Source: Brenneria izbisi | GTDB lineage: Bacteria > Pseudomonadota > Gammaproteobacteria > Enterobacterales > Enterobacteriaceae | Assembly (NCBI RefSeq): GCF_025840185.1 | Contig: NZ_JAMPJU010000003.1 | Coordinates: 62,001-126,000, forward strand | DNA: 64,000 nt | Reading direction: 5' to 3' | Part shown: positions 10,448 to 21,026 of the stretch, piece by piece | How positions within the stretch are numbered: the first letter of the stretch is position 1 | How the letters are laid out: every line of letters begins with the position of its first letter | Translations under genes and position numbers: made by a program | Notes under the pieces: model-generated | Seen by the model: only the letters and a program-made list of their open reading frames with translations | What the model was told of the DNA's origin: nothing | Database searches by the model: none

Positions 10448-11381
10448 TTTTGCAAAAACCACGTTGTCCCCCGCCATTTTTATCATGGGGCCGACGGCAT
10501 CGGGTAAAACGGCGCTGGCGATGGCATTGCGGCAATATTTGCCCGTAGAGTTGATTAGCGTTGATTCAGCCCTCATCTATAGAGGGATGGATATCGGCAC
10601 CGCAAAACCGAGTGCGGAAGAACTGGCTCAGGCGCCGCATCGCCTGATCGATATCCTCGACCCGGCGGAGTCCTATTCGGCGGCGGATTTCCGGCGCGAT
10701 GCATTGCGGGAAATGGCGCAAATCAGCGCGGCCGGGCGAATTCCCCTGTTAGTCGGGGGTACAATGCTTTACTTTAAAGCGTTACTGGAAGGGCTTTCTC
10801 CCCTGCCTGGCGCCGATGCGACGGTACGGCAACGTATTGAGGCGCAGGCCAGGGAAAAGGGCTGGGAAGCCATGCACCGCCAGTTATGTGAGATAGATCC
10901 GGTTGCCGCGGCTCGGATTCATCCAAATGATCCACAGAGACTTTCGCGGGCACTGGAAGTTTTTTTCGTTTCAGGTAACACTTTAACTGAACTGACAAAA
11001 ATGTCTGGTGAAGCGTTGCCGTATCAGGTTCATCAGTTTGCTATCGCCCCGGCGACTCGCGAGTTGTTGCATCAGCGTATTGAACTGCGTTTTCATCAGA
11101 TGTTGGCGGCAGGTTTTGAAACGGAGGCCCGGGCGCTTTTTGCCCGTAGCGATTTGCATACGGAATTGCCTTCCATTCGTTGTGTCGGTTATCGCCAGAT
11201 GTGGTCATATTTATCCGGTGAAGTTGATTACGATGAAATGGTTTATCGGGGAATCTGTGCGACAAGGCAACTTGCCAAGCGTCAGATGACTTGGTTGCGT
11301 GGTTGGGATGATGTCTGCTGGTTGGATAGCGAAAACTCAAAAGAAGCACTGGACAAGGTAATACAGGTTGTTAGTGCATAG
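10440..11381 (+). CDS. miaA: tRNA dimethylallyltransferase
   Basis: MiaA transfers a dimethylallyl group to A37 of tRNAs that read codons starting with U, the first step toward ms2i6A. The 313-residue protein has the P-loop [10 protein letters not shown] (residues 17-26), the substrate motif [16 protein letters not shown] and [11 protein letters not shown]. The ATG at 10440 lies inside the end of mutL, consistent with translational coupling. In E. coli this gene also carries hfq promoters, and hfq follows here after 112 bp. Confidence 0.96.
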   Translation: MSDFAKTTLSPAIFIMGPTASGKTALAMALRQYLPVELISVDSALIYRGMDIGTAKPSAEELAQAPHRLIDILDPAESYSAADFRRDALREMAQISAAGRIPLLVGGTMLYFKALLEGLSPLPGADATVRQRIEAQAREKGWEAMHRQLCEIDPVAAARIHPNDPQRLSRALEVFFVSGNTLTELTKMSGEALPYQVHQFAIAPATRELLHQRIELRFHQMLAAGFETEARALFARSDLHTELPSIRCVGYRQMWSYLSGEVDYDEMVYRGICATRQLAKRQMTWLRGWDDVCWLDSENSKEALDKVIQVVSA

Positions 11382-11425
11382 GTTGAGTGATTGTGTACAA
11401 TTAGCGAGTCTCAGCGCACAAATTT

Positions 11426-11454
11426 TTGACATCATTATTTTAGAGCCATAGGGT
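11426..11454 (+). promoter_or_regulatory. candidate hfq promoter
   Basis: A consensus -35 TTGACA at 11426-11431 is followed after 17 bp by TAGGGT at 11449-11454, a poor -10. It lies about 40 bp before hfq. Spacing and the perfect -35 support it; the weak -10 keeps confidence low. Confidence 0.4.
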
Positions 11455-11493
11455 TCTTTGTTACAAACAACAAACAAATAAGGAAAATATAGA

Positions 11494-11793
11494 ATGGCTA
11501 AGGGGCAATCTTTGCAAGACCCGTTCCTGAACGCATTGCGTCGCGAACGTGTTCCGGTTTCGATTTATTTGGTGAATGGCATCAAGTTGCAAGGTCAGAT
11601 TGAGTCTTTTGATCAGTTTGTCATTTTGTTAAAAAACACGGTGAGCCAGATGGTGTATAAGCATGCCATTTCTACCGTTGTTCCATCCCGTCCGGTGTCT
11701 CATCATAGCAATAATCCAGGCACCAGCAACTATCATGGCAGCAACCCGGCTGGTCAGCAGCAACAGCCCCAGGAAAGTGATGACGCTGAATAA
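11494..11793 (+). CDS. hfq: RNA chaperone Hfq
   Basis: Hfq is the hexameric Sm-like protein that pairs small RNAs with mRNAs. The 99-residue product has the Sm1 motif ([19 protein letters not shown], with F and Q of SFDQFVILL) and the Sm2 signature YKHAIS near residue 55. The C-terminal tail is disordered and rich in Ser, Asn, Gln and His and ends in acidic residues, as in enteric Hfq. The ATG follows AAGGAAAATAT. The gene sits in the conserved miaA-hfq-hflX order. Confidence 0.97.
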   Translation: MAKGQSLQDPFLNALRRERVPVSIYLVNGIKLQGQIESFDQFVILLKNTVSQMVYKHAISTVVPSRPVSHHSNNPGTSNYHGSNPAGQQQQPQESDDAE

Positions 11794-11885
11794 AGCGTAT
11801 TGTCAATTCACCACGGCGGGGGCGCTGAATGTATCGCCAGTTTCCCTCGCCTTGGTGTTTTTTGTTCGTTTGAGAGGTTACTCGC

Positions 11886-13166
11886 TTGTTTGACCGTTAT
11901 GAAGCCGGTGAACGGGCCATACTAGTTCATATTTACTTCTCGCAAGATAAAGATACGGAAGATTTGCTGGAGTTTGAATCGCTGGTGTCTTCCGCGGGTA
12001 TTGAGTCGTTACAGGTGATTACCGGCAGCCGTAAGGCGCCGCATCCCAAGTATTTTGTCGGCGAAGGCAAAGCCGAAGAAATTGCTCAGGTCGTAAAAGA
12101 GACAAATGCGTTTGTGGTGCTGTTTGATCATGCCCTGACACCGGCGCAGGAACGTAATCTTGAGCGTTTATGCGAGTGCCGGGTTATTGACCGCACCGGA
12201 CTGATTCTGGATATTTTCGCCCAGCGCGCGCGGACTCACGAAGGTAAATTGCAGGTGGAGTTGGCGCAGTTGCGTCACTTGGCTACGCGTCTGGTTCGCG
12301 GCTGGACGCACCTTGAACGTCAAAAAGGCGGTATCGGTTTACGTGGGCCGGGTGAAACCCAGCTTGAAACGGACCGTCGTCTGCTACGTAATCGCATCAG
12401 CCAGATTTTATCCCGTCTTGAACGGGTGGAAAAACAACGTGAACAGGGGCGGCGGGCGCGAATGCGTGCCGACGTGCCGACAGTTTCACTGGTCGGTTAT
12501 ACCAACGCCGGTAAATCAACGTTGTTTAATATTATGACATCGGCGGACGTGTATGCCGCTGATCAATTATTTGCCACACTGGACCCAACATTGCGCCGTA
12601 TTGAGGTGGATGATGTCGGGGATACGGTGCTGGCGGATACCGTAGGTTTTATCCGTCAGCTACCGCATGATTTGGTGGCGGCGTTTAAGGCTACATTGCA
12701 GGAAACGCGTCAGGCTTCCCTGTTACTGCATGTCGTTGATGCCGCCGATCCTCGTCTTGACGAGAATATCGAGGCGGTGGATAGCGTGTTGGCAGAGATC
12801 GAAGCGGATGAAATTCCTTCGCTGTTAGTAATGAACAAGATTGATATGCTGGAGGATTTCACGCCACGTATCGATCGTAATGAAGAAAATTTGCCGGTCA
12901 GAGTCTGGCTTTCAGCGCAGACCGGCGAAGGTATTCCGTTGCTATTTCAAGCGTTGACCGAACGGCTATCCGGGGAAATTGCGCAATATACGTTGTCTCT
13001 TCCCCCGCAGGCTGGACGCCTGCGCAGTCGTTTTTACCAGCTTCAGGCAATAGAGAAAGAATGGATTGAAGAGGATGGACAAATCGGTCTGGTTATCCGC
13101 ATGCCGATTACCGACTGGCGTCGCCTCTGTAAACAAGAGCAGAAACTGACGGATTATATTGCCTGA
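11886..13166 (+). CDS. hflX: ribosome-associated GTPase HflX
   Basis: HflX binds the 50S subunit and splits stalled or heat-damaged ribosomes. The product is 426 residues, as in E. coli. The HflX-specific N-terminal domain includes [17 protein letters not shown] and [18 protein letters not shown]. The Obg-like G domain begins with [11 protein letters not shown] (G1, near residue 204), then [14 protein letters not shown] (G3) and NKID (G4). The start codon is TTG at 11886, chosen because it gives the family N-terminus MFDRYEAGE and has GAGAGG at 11872-11877 at correct spacing. Confidence 0.95.
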   Translation: MFDRYEAGERAILVHIYFSQDKDTEDLLEFESLVSSAGIESLQVITGSRKAPHPKYFVGEGKAEEIAQVVKETNAFVVLFDHALTPAQERNLERLCECRVIDRTGLILDIFAQRARTHEGKLQVELAQLRHLATRLVRGWTHLERQKGGIGLRGPGETQLETDRRLLRNRISQILSRLERVEKQREQGRRARMRADVPTVSLVGYTNAGKSTLFNIMTSADVYAADQLFATLDPTLRRIEVDDVGDTVLADTVGFIRQLPHDLVAAFKATLQETRQASLLLHVVDAADPRLDENIEAVDSVLAEIEADEIPSLLVMNKIDMLEDFTPRIDRNEENLPVRVWLSAQTGEGIPLLFQALTERLSGEIAQYTLSLPPQAGRLRSRFYQLQAIEKEWIEEDGQIGLVIRMPITDWRRLCKQEQKLTDYIA

Positions 13167-13259
13167 CTGACAAAACGGTTTGAACGGCGAAGAAATAGTC
13201 TGGCGGACTCTGGGACATTGAACCTGAAGAACATCTATCATAAAGAATGGAGCTAAAAC

Positions 13260-14519
13260 ATGGCGTGGAATCAGCCCGGTAATAACGGACAGGACCGCGA
13301 CCCGTGGGGGAGCAGCAATAATAATAGCGGCAACTCTGGCGGTAATAACAATAAAGGTGGTCGAGATCAGGGGCCACCGGATCTCGACGATATCTTCCGT
13401 AAGCTGAGTAAAAAGCTCAGCGAACTGGGAGGCGGAAGAAGTTCGGGTTCCAACGGCGGTACGTCCGGTGGTTCCGGCCTTGGTGGTCGGGTGGTCGGTA
13501 TTGTGGCGGTTGCCGCTGTCATCATTTGGGCGGCCAGTGGCTTCTATACCATTAAAGAAGCCGAACGCGGCGTGGTGACGCGTTTTGGTAAATTCAGCCA
13601 TCAGGTGGAGCCTGGTCTGAACTGGAAGCCCACGTTCATTGATTCTGTCAGAGCGGTGAACGTCGAGTCAGTGCGGGAACTGGCTACGGCAGGCGTGATG
13701 TTGACCTCGGACGAAAATGTCGTGCGGGTGGAGATGAACGTTCAGTATCGCGTCACGGAACCGGAGCGCTACTTGTTTAGCGTAACTAATGCCGATGACA
13801 GCTTGCGCCAGGCAACCGACAGCGCCCTGCGCGGCGTTATCGGTAAATACACCATGGACAAGATCCTGACTGAAGGCCGTACCATCGTTCGTACTGATAC
13901 CCAGCGCGTACTTGAAGAAACCGTGCGTCCGTACAACATGGGGATAACCCTGCTGGACGTCAACTTCCAGGCGGCGCGTCCGCCAGAAGAAGTGAAAGCG
14001 GCGTTTGACGATGCGATTGCCGCTCGTGAAAACGAACAGCAATACATTCGTGAAGCCGAAGCGTATGCCAATGAAGTTCAGCCGCGCGCCAACGGTCAGG
14101 CGCAGCGTATTCTGGAAGAGGCGCGTGCTTATAAAACACGTACTGTTCTGGAAGCGCAGGGTGAGGTCGCCCGTTTCGCCAGAGTATTGCCGGAGTATAA
14201 AGCGGCGCCGGAAATTACTCGCGAGCGTCTGTATATCGAAACTATGGAACGTGTCCTGAGCCATACCCGGAAGGTGCTGGTTAATGACAAAGGCGGCAAC
14301 CTGATGGTCTTGCCGTTGGATCAGATGCTGCGTGGTCAGAGTAGCGGCGATAATACCCAGAGCAATAACAGCAATGCCAGCCCGTTGCGTTTGCCGGCCA
14401 CATCGGGTAACAGCGGTGTGAACTCCAATCAGACACGAAGCAGCAACAGTGGAAATATCATGGATCAACGCAGAGCGAATGCGCAGCGTGATGATATCAC
14501 TCGAGTAGGGAGAGAATAA
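13260..14519 (+). CDS. hflK: FtsH modulator HflK (SPFH protein)
   Basis: HflK forms with HflC the large SPFH cage that surrounds FtsH in the inner membrane and restrains its proteolysis. The 419 residues start with a Gly/Asn/Ser-rich cytoplasmic tail, then one transmembrane helix (about 79-100, VVGIVAVAAVIIWAASGFYT), the SPFH/band-7 domain, a long charged helix from about residue 255 and a Ser/Asn-rich C-terminus. GGAGC precedes the ATG. hflC follows after 3 nt. Confidence 0.96.
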   Translation: MAWNQPGNNGQDRDPWGSSNNNSGNSGGNNNKGGRDQGPPDLDDIFRKLSKKLSELGGGRSSGSNGGTSGGSGLGGRVVGIVAVAAVIIWAASGFYTIKEAERGVVTRFGKFSHQVEPGLNWKPTFIDSVRAVNVESVRELATAGVMLTSDENVVRVEMNVQYRVTEPERYLFSVTNADDSLRQATDSALRGVIGKYTMDKILTEGRTIVRTDTQRVLEETVRPYNMGITLLDVNFQAARPPEEVKAAFDDAIAARENEQQYIREAEAYANEVQPRANGQAQRILEEARAYKTRTVLEAQGEVARFARVLPEYKAAPEITRERLYIETMERVLSHTRKVLVNDKGGNLMVLPLDQMLRGQSSGDNTQSNNSNASPLRLPATSGNSGVNSNQTRSSNSGNIMDQRRANAQRDDITRVGRE

Positions 14520-14522
14520 TCA

Positions 14523-15512
14523 ATGCGTAAGCCCTTACTATTTATTCTGATCCTGGTACTGATGGTGGTCTATGCGTCACTGTTCGTGGTGCAGGAAGGT
14601 CAGCGCGGTATTGTGATGCGTTTTGGCAAAGTGTTGCGTGATGATGAGAATAAGCCTCTGATTTATGTACCGGGATTGCAGTTTAAAATTCCGTTCATCG
14701 ACTCTGTGAAAATGCTGGATGCGCGTATTCAGACTATGGAGAATCAGGCCGATCGCTTCATTACCAAAGAACAGAAAGACCTGATCATTGATTCCTATAT
14801 CAAATGGCGGATCAGTGATTTCAGCCGCTACTATCTGGCGACAGGCGGCGGGGATATCTCTCAGGCCGAAGTGCTGCTCAAGCGTAAATTCAGTGACCGC
14901 CTGCGTTCCGAGATTGGTCGCCTGGATTTGAAAGGTATCGTTACTGATTCCCGTGGTCAGTTGATGACCGATGTGCGCGATGCATTGAACACCGGGACTG
15001 GCGAAACCACCGAGGCAGATAACGCCATTGCTTCAGCGGCGGCCCGTGTTGAGCAGGAAACGACTGGCAACCAGCCGCATATTAACCCGAACAGTATGGC
15101 GGCGTTGGGGATTGAGGTGATTGATGTGCGTATCAAGCAGATCAACCTGCCGACGGAAGTGTCTGATGCCATTTATCAGCGTATGCGTGCAGAGCGTGAA
15201 GCGGTTGCGCGTCGCCACCGTTCTCAGGGTCAGGAGGAAGCGGAAAAACTGAAAGCCACAGCCGACTATGAAGTAACGCGCACGCTGGCTGAAGCTGAAC
15301 GTCAAGGACGGATTACCCGTGGTGAAGGGGATGCGGAAGCCGCGAAACTGTTTGCCAATGCATTCAGTGAAGATCCTGATTTCTATTCCTTCATTCGTAG
15401 TCTCCGCGCGTATGAAAGTAGCTTCAGTTCTAATCAGGATGTGATGGTACTGAGCCCGGATAGTGATTTCTTCCGCTATATGAAATCGCCGGAAACGTCG
15501 CTCGGTCGTTAA
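14523..15512 (+). CDS. hflC: FtsH modulator HflC (SPFH protein)
   Basis: HflC is the partner of HflK in the periplasmic cage around FtsH. The 329-residue protein has one N-terminal membrane helix (about 5-22), an SPFH domain starting VVQEGQRGIVMRFGKV, and a helical region with EAERQGRITRGEGDAEAAKL. AGGGAGA before the ATG is the ribosome binding site, lying in the end of hflK. A terminator after the stop closes the hfl cluster. Confidence 0.96.
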   Translation: MRKPLLFILILVLMVVYASLFVVQEGQRGIVMRFGKVLRDDENKPLIYVPGLQFKIPFIDSVKMLDARIQTMENQADRFITKEQKDLIIDSYIKWRISDFSRYYLATGGGDISQAEVLLKRKFSDRLRSEIGRLDLKGIVTDSRGQLMTDVRDALNTGTGETTEADNAIASAAARVEQETTGNQPHINPNSMAALGIEVIDVRIKQINLPTEVSDAIYQRMRAEREAVARRHRSQGQEEAEKLKATADYEVTRTLAEAERQGRITRGEGDAEAAKLFANAFSEDPDFYSFIRSLRAYESSFSSNQDVMVLSPDSDFFRYMKSPETSLGR

Positions 15513-15537
15513 TCGTTATCCTAAGTAAAATCTTTCT

Positions 15538-15563
15538 AAAGCCCGTGTTTACGGGCTTTTTTT
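15538..15563 (+). terminator. hflC terminator
   Basis: AAAGCCCGT and ACGGGCTTT form the stem with a GTTT loop, followed by a T run. It separates hflC from yjeT and purA. Confidence 0.85.
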
Positions 15564-15606
15564 ACGGCGGATTTTCCATGCCCGAACCGGGTTTTTGGGA
15601 GTTTTT

Positions 15607-15807
15607 ATGAATGAAACTGTATGGATGGCCCTGGGGCTGGTGTTGATTATCGAAGGGCTGGGGCCTCTGCTGTTGCCCCGTCTCTGGCGGCGTATGATTT
15701 TGGCAATGGCGCAGTTGCCGGATAACACATTACGGCGTTTCGGCGGCGGAATAGTGGTGGCTGGTTGTGTTATCTACTATATGTTGCGTAGCCGGATGGG
15801 GAGCTAA
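15607..15807 (+). CDS. yjeT: small membrane protein YjeT (DUF2065)
   Basis: This 66-residue protein has two hydrophobic helices, MALGLVLIIEGLGPLLLP near the start and GGGIVVAGCVIYYML near the end, with a basic loop between. It matches the DUF2065 family (E. coli YjeT, 65 residues), whose function is not established. The ATG at 15607 is chosen over an in-frame TTG at 15595 because of family length and GGGAG at 15597-15601. It lies in its usual place between hflC and purA. Confidence 0.9.
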   Translation: MNETVWMALGLVLIIEGLGPLLLPRLWRRMILAMAQLPDNTLRRFGGGIVVAGCVIYYMLRSRMGS

Positions 15808-15825
15808 AATTCATCTAAAAAATGT

Positions 15826-15841
15826 GCGCAAACGTGTGCTA
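15826..15841. promoter_or_regulatory. PurR operator of purA
   Basis: GCGCAAACGTGTGCTA matches the 16-bp PurR consensus ACGCAAACGTTTGCGT at 12 positions, with 11 of the 12 core bases. PurR repression of purA is known in E. coli, so this is likely the purine-responsive operator. Confidence 0.65.
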
Positions 15842-15847
15842 AAAGTA

Positions 15848-17205
<1,358 letters not shown>

Positions 17206-17265
17206 TCCCTATGCTGCAAATGTGTGTAAAGCGATAGGTATAAATAGGTATTAGGTATAAAGAAG

Positions 17266-17290
17266 AAAGGACGGGATTTCCCGTCCTTTT
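17266..17290. terminator. bidirectional purA/mpl terminator
   Basis: AAAGGACGGGA and TCCCGTCCTTT form an 11-bp stem with a 2-nt gap in the loop. It has T residues on one side and A residues on the other, so it can serve both purA (plus) and mpl (minus). Just before it, 17234-17262 holds loose repeats of the form AGGTATAAA. Confidence 0.85.
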
Positions 17291-17303
17291 GGTTATTAAT
17301 TAT

Positions 17304-18689
17304 CTATTCATCCACGACGCTTTCCGCCTGTGCCCTATGCTGCAAGGCATCCAGCAGTTTATTATGGATGTTGTTGAAGCCACCGTTACTCATCACCAGA
17401 ATGTGATCGCCTGGCTGGGCGGTTTTCACAATCATTTCAACCAGCGTATCGACATCCGCGCTCCAGTGCGCCGGTTGGACGCAGGCCTCGGCGACTTCGG
17501 CAACCTGCCAGGGAATATGGGCGGGCTGGAATAAAAAGACTTCATCAGCTCGGCCCAGCGAGGGCGCCAGTTCATTTTTACACATGCCCATTTTCATGGT
17601 GTTCGAACGGGGTTCAAGCACCGCCAGAATACGGGCTGTACCGCCGACTTTGCTGCGTAATGCGGCGAGCGTCGCGAGAATGGCGGTAGGATGGTGGGCG
17701 AAATCATCATAGACGGTCACGCCATGCGCCGAGCCTCGTAATTCAAGACGACGACGCGCGTTGATAAATTTCCCCAGCGCACGGCAGGCATCAGCCGGCA
17801 GGACGCCCACATGGTGGCACGCGGCGACGGCCATCAGCCCATTATGCATGTTGTGCTCGCCGACTAATCCCCAATGGACTTCACCAACGTGTTCGCCATT
17901 GTGGTAAATCTGATACTGGCTGGCATCGGCGGTCATTTTTTTCGCATTCCACACACCGTCCTCTCCTACCAGTTCCTGCTCGCTCCAGCATCCCATCGCC
18001 ATGACTTGCTTGAGGTGAATATCATTGGCGGGCAAGATGATTTTACCGCTACCGGGCACCAGACGCACCAGATGGTGAAACTGTTTTTGAATGGCTTTCA
18101 GATCGTCGAAGATATCGGCGTGATCGAATTCGAGATTATTGAGAACCAATGTCCGCGGGCTGTAGTGGACAAATTTGGAACGTTTATCGAAGAAGGCGCA
18201 GTCATACTCATCAGCTTCGATAACCATAAACGGACTATCGCCCAGACGAGCGGAAACCGTAAAATTCCCCGGTACGCCGCCGATGACAAAACCGGGCTTA
18301 TAGCCGCAATCTTCCAGAATCCAGGTCACCATGCCTGCTGTGGTTGTTTTACCGTGCGTCCCCGCCACGGCAATCACCCAACGATCACGTAAAACATAAT
18401 CATGCAGCCATTGCGGACCGGACACATAGGGTAATCCTTGTTCCAGAACGGCCTCAACGCAGGGATTTCCACGCGTCATCGCATTACCCACGATAACCAG
18501 ATCGGGAGCAGGGTCGAGTTGCGCAGGATCATACCCCTGAGTCAGCGTGATCCCCTGTTCTTGCAGTAAGGTACTCATGGGCGGATATACGTTCGCATCT
18601 GAGCCTGTTACCTGATGCCCTAATGCGCGGGCCAGCAGCGCCAGACCGCCCATAAAGGTGCCGCAGATACCTAAAATATGAATACGCAT
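17304..18689 (-). CDS. mpl: UDP-N-acetylmuramate:L-alanyl-gamma-D-glutamyl-meso-DAP ligase
   Basis: Mpl is the murein-recycling ligase that attaches recovered tripeptide to UDP-MurNAc. It is a Mur ligase of 461 residues: N-terminal nucleotide-binding fold (MRIHILGICGTFMGGLALLA), the ATP loop AGTHGKTTTAGM (109-120), NNLEFDHADIF, GEHNMHNGL and YDDFAHHPTAI. An upstream in-frame start at 18734 would add 15 residues with no family counterpart, so I use ATG 18689. It is divergent from fbp. Confidence 0.95.
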   Translation of the reverse strand: MRIHILGICGTFMGGLALLARALGHQVTGSDANVYPPMSTLLQEQGITLTQGYDPAQLDPAPDLVIVGNAMTRGNPCVEAVLEQGLPYVSGPQWLHDYVLRDRWVIAVAGTHGKTTTAGMVTWILEDCGYKPGFVIGGVPGNFTVSARLGDSPFMVIEADEYDCAFFDKRSKFVHYSPRTLVLNNLEFDHADIFDDLKAIQKQFHHLVRLVPGSGKIILPANDIHLKQVMAMGCWSEQELVGEDGVWNAKKMTADASQYQIYHNGEHVGEVHWGLVGEHNMHNGLMAVAACHHVGVLPADACRALGKFINARRRLELRGSAHGVTVYDDFAHHPTAILATLAALRSKVGGTARILAVLEPRSNTMKMGMCKNELAPSLGRADEVFLFQPAHIPWQVAEVAEACVQPAHWSADVDTLVEMIVKTAQPGDHILVMSNGGFNNIHNKLLDALQHRAQAESVVDE

Positions 18690-18795
18690 GCATTTTCCAT
18701 CGTCAAGTGAATCTGCGTCACATTCTAACGCCATGAATCCAGCAGAAGAAATGGATTTGACTAGGTACTCGGTTTCTCTTTGGGCTACACTGCAT

Positions 18796-18811
18796 GCGCA
18801 AACGTTGGCGG
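18796..18811. promoter_or_regulatory. PurR-like box between mpl and fbp
   Basis: GCGCAAACGTTGGCGG matches the PurR consensus ACGCAAACGTTTGCGT at 13 of 16 positions, more than the box at purA. It sits 2 bp before a TATAAA (18814-18819) that would serve as the -10 of fbp, a place where a bound repressor would block transcription. LacI-family operators share this CG-centred form, so another member of that family is possible. Confidence 0.45.
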
Positions 18812-18856
18812 TGTATAAATGGAGCCGCTTTTCATTCGTAGATTTGGGATAGTGTT

Positions 18857-19861
18857 ATGAAAACGTTAGGCGAATTTATCGTCGAAAAACAGCACGATTT
18901 CTCTCATGCCACCGGTGAGCTTACCGCACTGTTGTCAGCGATTAAGCTGGGCGCCAAGATTATCCACCGCGATATTAATAAAGCGGGTTTGGTTGATATT
19001 CTGGGAACCAGCGGCATTTCCAATATTCAGGGCGAAGTACAGATGAAACTCGATCTGTATGCCAATGAGAAATTGAAAGCGGCTTTAAAAGCGCGTGGCG
19101 AAGTGGCCGGTATTGCCTCCGAAGAAGAAGACGATATCGTTATCTTTGACGGTGACCGGGCTGAGAACGCCAAGTATGTGGTATTGATGGATCCACTGGA
19201 CGGTTCCTCGAATATTGATGTTAATGTTTCCGTCGGCACCATTTTCTCAATTTATCGTCGTATTACCCCCTTGGGTCAGCCGGTGACGGAAGAGGATTTC
19301 CTGCAAGCGGGTAACAAGCAGGTGGCGGCGGGCTACATCGTTTATGGTTCATCCACCATGCTGGTCTACACCACCGGTCACGGCGTCCATGCCTTTACGT
19401 ATGATCCGTCGCTCGGCGTGTTCTGTCTGTCGCATGAAAAGGTTTGCTTCCCGGAAAAAGGGAATATGTATTCCATTAACGAAGGGAACTACATCAAGTT
19501 TCCGAGCGGCGTGAAGAAATACATTAAATATTGTCAGGAGCAGGACGAGGCAACACAACGTCCTTACACTTCACGTTACATCGGTTCACTGGTGGCGGAT
19601 TTCCATCGTAACCTGCTTAAAGGCGGGATTTATCTTTATCCAAGCACCGCCAGCTATCCGCAAGGCAAGTTGCGTTTGCTCTACGAATGTAACCCGATGG
19701 CGTTTTTGGCGGAGCAGGCAGGCGGCAAAGCCAGTGATGGCAAGAACCGTATTCTGGATATCACGCCGGAGAAATTGCACCAGCGTTCGCCTTTCTTTGT
19801 TGGCACAGAAGCCATGGTGAATGATGTGGAGCGTTTTATCCGTGAGTTCCCGGATGCGTAA
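18857..19861 (+). CDS. fbp: fructose-1,6-bisphosphatase, class I
   Basis: Fbp hydrolyses fructose 1,6-bisphosphate to fructose 6-phosphate, the key gluconeogenic step. The 334-residue protein has the metal-binding EEEDD near residue 96, [10 protein letters not shown] near 113-122 and the substrate-binding stretch [17 protein letters not shown], then the C-terminal [13 protein letters not shown]. The ATG at 18857 follows a weak GGGATAG. A PurR-like box overlaps its presumed promoter. Confidence 0.96.
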   Translation: MKTLGEFIVEKQHDFSHATGELTALLSAIKLGAKIIHRDINKAGLVDILGTSGISNIQGEVQMKLDLYANEKLKAALKARGEVAGIASEEEDDIVIFDGDRAENAKYVVLMDPLDGSSNIDVNVSVGTIFSIYRRITPLGQPVTEEDFLQAGNKQVAAGYIVYGSSTMLVYTTGHGVHAFTYDPSLGVFCLSHEKVCFPEKGNMYSINEGNYIKFPSGVKKYIKYCQEQDEATQRPYTSRYIGSLVADFHRNLLKGGIYLYPSTASYPQGKLRLLYECNPMAFLAEQAGGKASDGKNRILDITPEKLHQRSPFFVGTEAMVNDVERFIREFPDA

Positions 19862-19896
19862 GCACCGCTTTTTCACCGAGGGTTGCTGATTTATCC

Positions 19897-19942
19897 TTCA
19901 GTGTGCCTGTGGCATCAGGCGCACTGAACGTGCTTTTTTTCA
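19897..19942 (+). terminator. fbp terminator
   Basis: TTCAGTGTGCCTG (19897-19909) pairs with CAGGCGCACTGAA (19916-19928), 13 bp with one G-U pair. After CGTGC comes a run of T from 19934. It lies between convergent fbp and ruvX and marks a joint between two E. coli-like synteny blocks. Confidence 0.75.
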
Positions 19943-19946
19943 TTTT

Positions 19947-20369
19947 TTACGATGTTTGCGCGGCAAACCAGCTTTCCAGAATAATGACGGCTGATTCCGC
20001 GTCCACACTACCTTTATCCAGCGCTCGAAAGCCACCTCGTTCAAACAGTCCGGCCCGCGCTTCTACCGTGCTCAGGCGCTCATCATGCAGCGCTATCTGG
20101 ACGCCAAAACGACCATGCAGACGATTGGCGAATTTTCTTGCCCGTGCGGTCAGCGGTTGCTCCGTACCATCCATATTGAGCGGTAAGCCGACCACCACCA
20201 GGTTGGGCCGCCAGTCCGCCAACAATTTTTCCACCTGCTGCCAGTCTGGTATTCCTTCCTGGGCTTTAAACGCAGTGAGAGGACGAGCGGTGCGCGTGAT
20301 GTCCTGACCGATCGCCACGCCAATACTTTTGGTGCCAAAATCAAAGGCAAGAATCGTCCGGCTTGCCAT
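19947..20369 (-). CDS. ruvX: Holliday junction resolvase-like / 16S rRNA processing nuclease YqgF
   Basis: This RNase H-fold protein of 140 residues (E. coli YqgF, 138) has the acidic active site in [15 protein letters not shown] near residue 10, [16 protein letters not shown], the HDERLST motif and [10 protein letters not shown]. coli YqgF acts in 16S rRNA 5' maturation and has been called a putative Holliday junction resolvase. Its ATG shares one base with the TGA of yqgE, so the two are translated as a coupled pair. Confidence 0.93.
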   Translation of the reverse strand: MASRTILAFDFGTKSIGVAIGQDITRTARPLTAFKAQEGIPDWQQVEKLLADWRPNLVVVGLPLNMDGTEQPLTARARKFANRLHGRFGVQIALHDERLSTVEARAGLFERGGFRALDKGSVDAESAVIILESWFAAQTS

Positions 20370-20932
20370 CAGGCATGACCTGCTTCAGTGGAGATGTTAT
20401 GGATATCGACCCCCAGTTTTTTCGCCGCTAAGCGCCAGCGTTCGGCAATCGGCGTGCGGAAAAGGATCTCTTTATCCGCTGGTGTGGTCAGCCAGGCGTT
20501 TTCCAGCAGTTCATTTTCGAGTTGGCCGCTGTCCCAGGCGGAATAACCCAGTGCGACCAGCGTATTTTGGGGCTGCCTGGCGGTTCCCAGCGTTTCCAGC
20601 ACATCTTTGGATGTGGTGATCATCGTGTCTTCGGAAATACCGATGCTGGAAGCAAAACCCGTGCATGGCGTGTGGAGGATAAATCCGCGATCGTCCGCTA
20701 ACGGTCCGCCGACGAAAACCGGCTTATCCAAACGGATGGCGGGCTCGCGTGGCGTAGGTTCTATTTTCAGCTTTTTCAGCACATTTTCCACCGTAAACTG
20801 TTCCATGGGTTTATTGATGATCAATCCCATGGCGCCTTCTTCATTATGTTCGCAAATATAGACCACCGAACGTTTAAAGACCGTGTCCTGTAGTGCTGGC
20901 ATAGCGATAAGAAAGTGATGCTGTAAATTCAT
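20369..20932 (-). CDS. yqgE: UPF0301 protein YqgE
   Basis: The 187-residue protein matches the AlgH/UPF0301 family: [16 protein letters not shown] at the start, [35 protein letters not shown] and [18 protein letters not shown]. The biochemical role is not settled. It is the middle gene of the conserved gshB-yqgE-ruvX order and overlaps ruvX by one base. A GC-rich hairpin lies between it and gshB, so it may have its own promoter or be expressed at a lower level. Confidence 0.92.
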   Translation of the reverse strand: MNLQHHFLIAMPALQDTVFKRSVVYICEHNEEGAMGLIINKPMEQFTVENVLKKLKIEPTPREPAIRLDKPVFVGGPLADDRGFILHTPCTGFASSIGISEDTMITTSKDVLETLGTARQPQNTLVALGYSAWDSGQLENELLENAWLTTPADKEILFRTPIAERWRLAAKKLGVDIHNISTEAGHA

Positions 20933-20968
20933 TGTGTGAGTTTATCGATCCCTGTCGGCGTTTATGAA

Positions 20969-20993
20969 CGGCTCGCCATAAAAAGGCGAGCCG
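20969..20993. terminator. hairpin between gshB and yqgE
   Basis: CGGCTCGCC and GGCGAGCCG form a perfect 9-bp stem with loop ATAAAAA. There is no T tract on either side. A second small stem (CCGGTT/AACCGG) lies at 21009-21026 next to the gshB stop. These may stabilise the gshB transcript 3' end or cause partial termination. Confidence 0.4.
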
Positions 20994-21026
20994 GATATTT
21001 ATGCTTTTCCGGTTCGGCAAAACCGG

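Noticed and set aside
19191-19260. Tested whether fbp might be an inositol monophosphatase-type gene
   Set aside because: Length, the [10 protein letters not shown] region and the sugar-binding region all fit class I FBPase.
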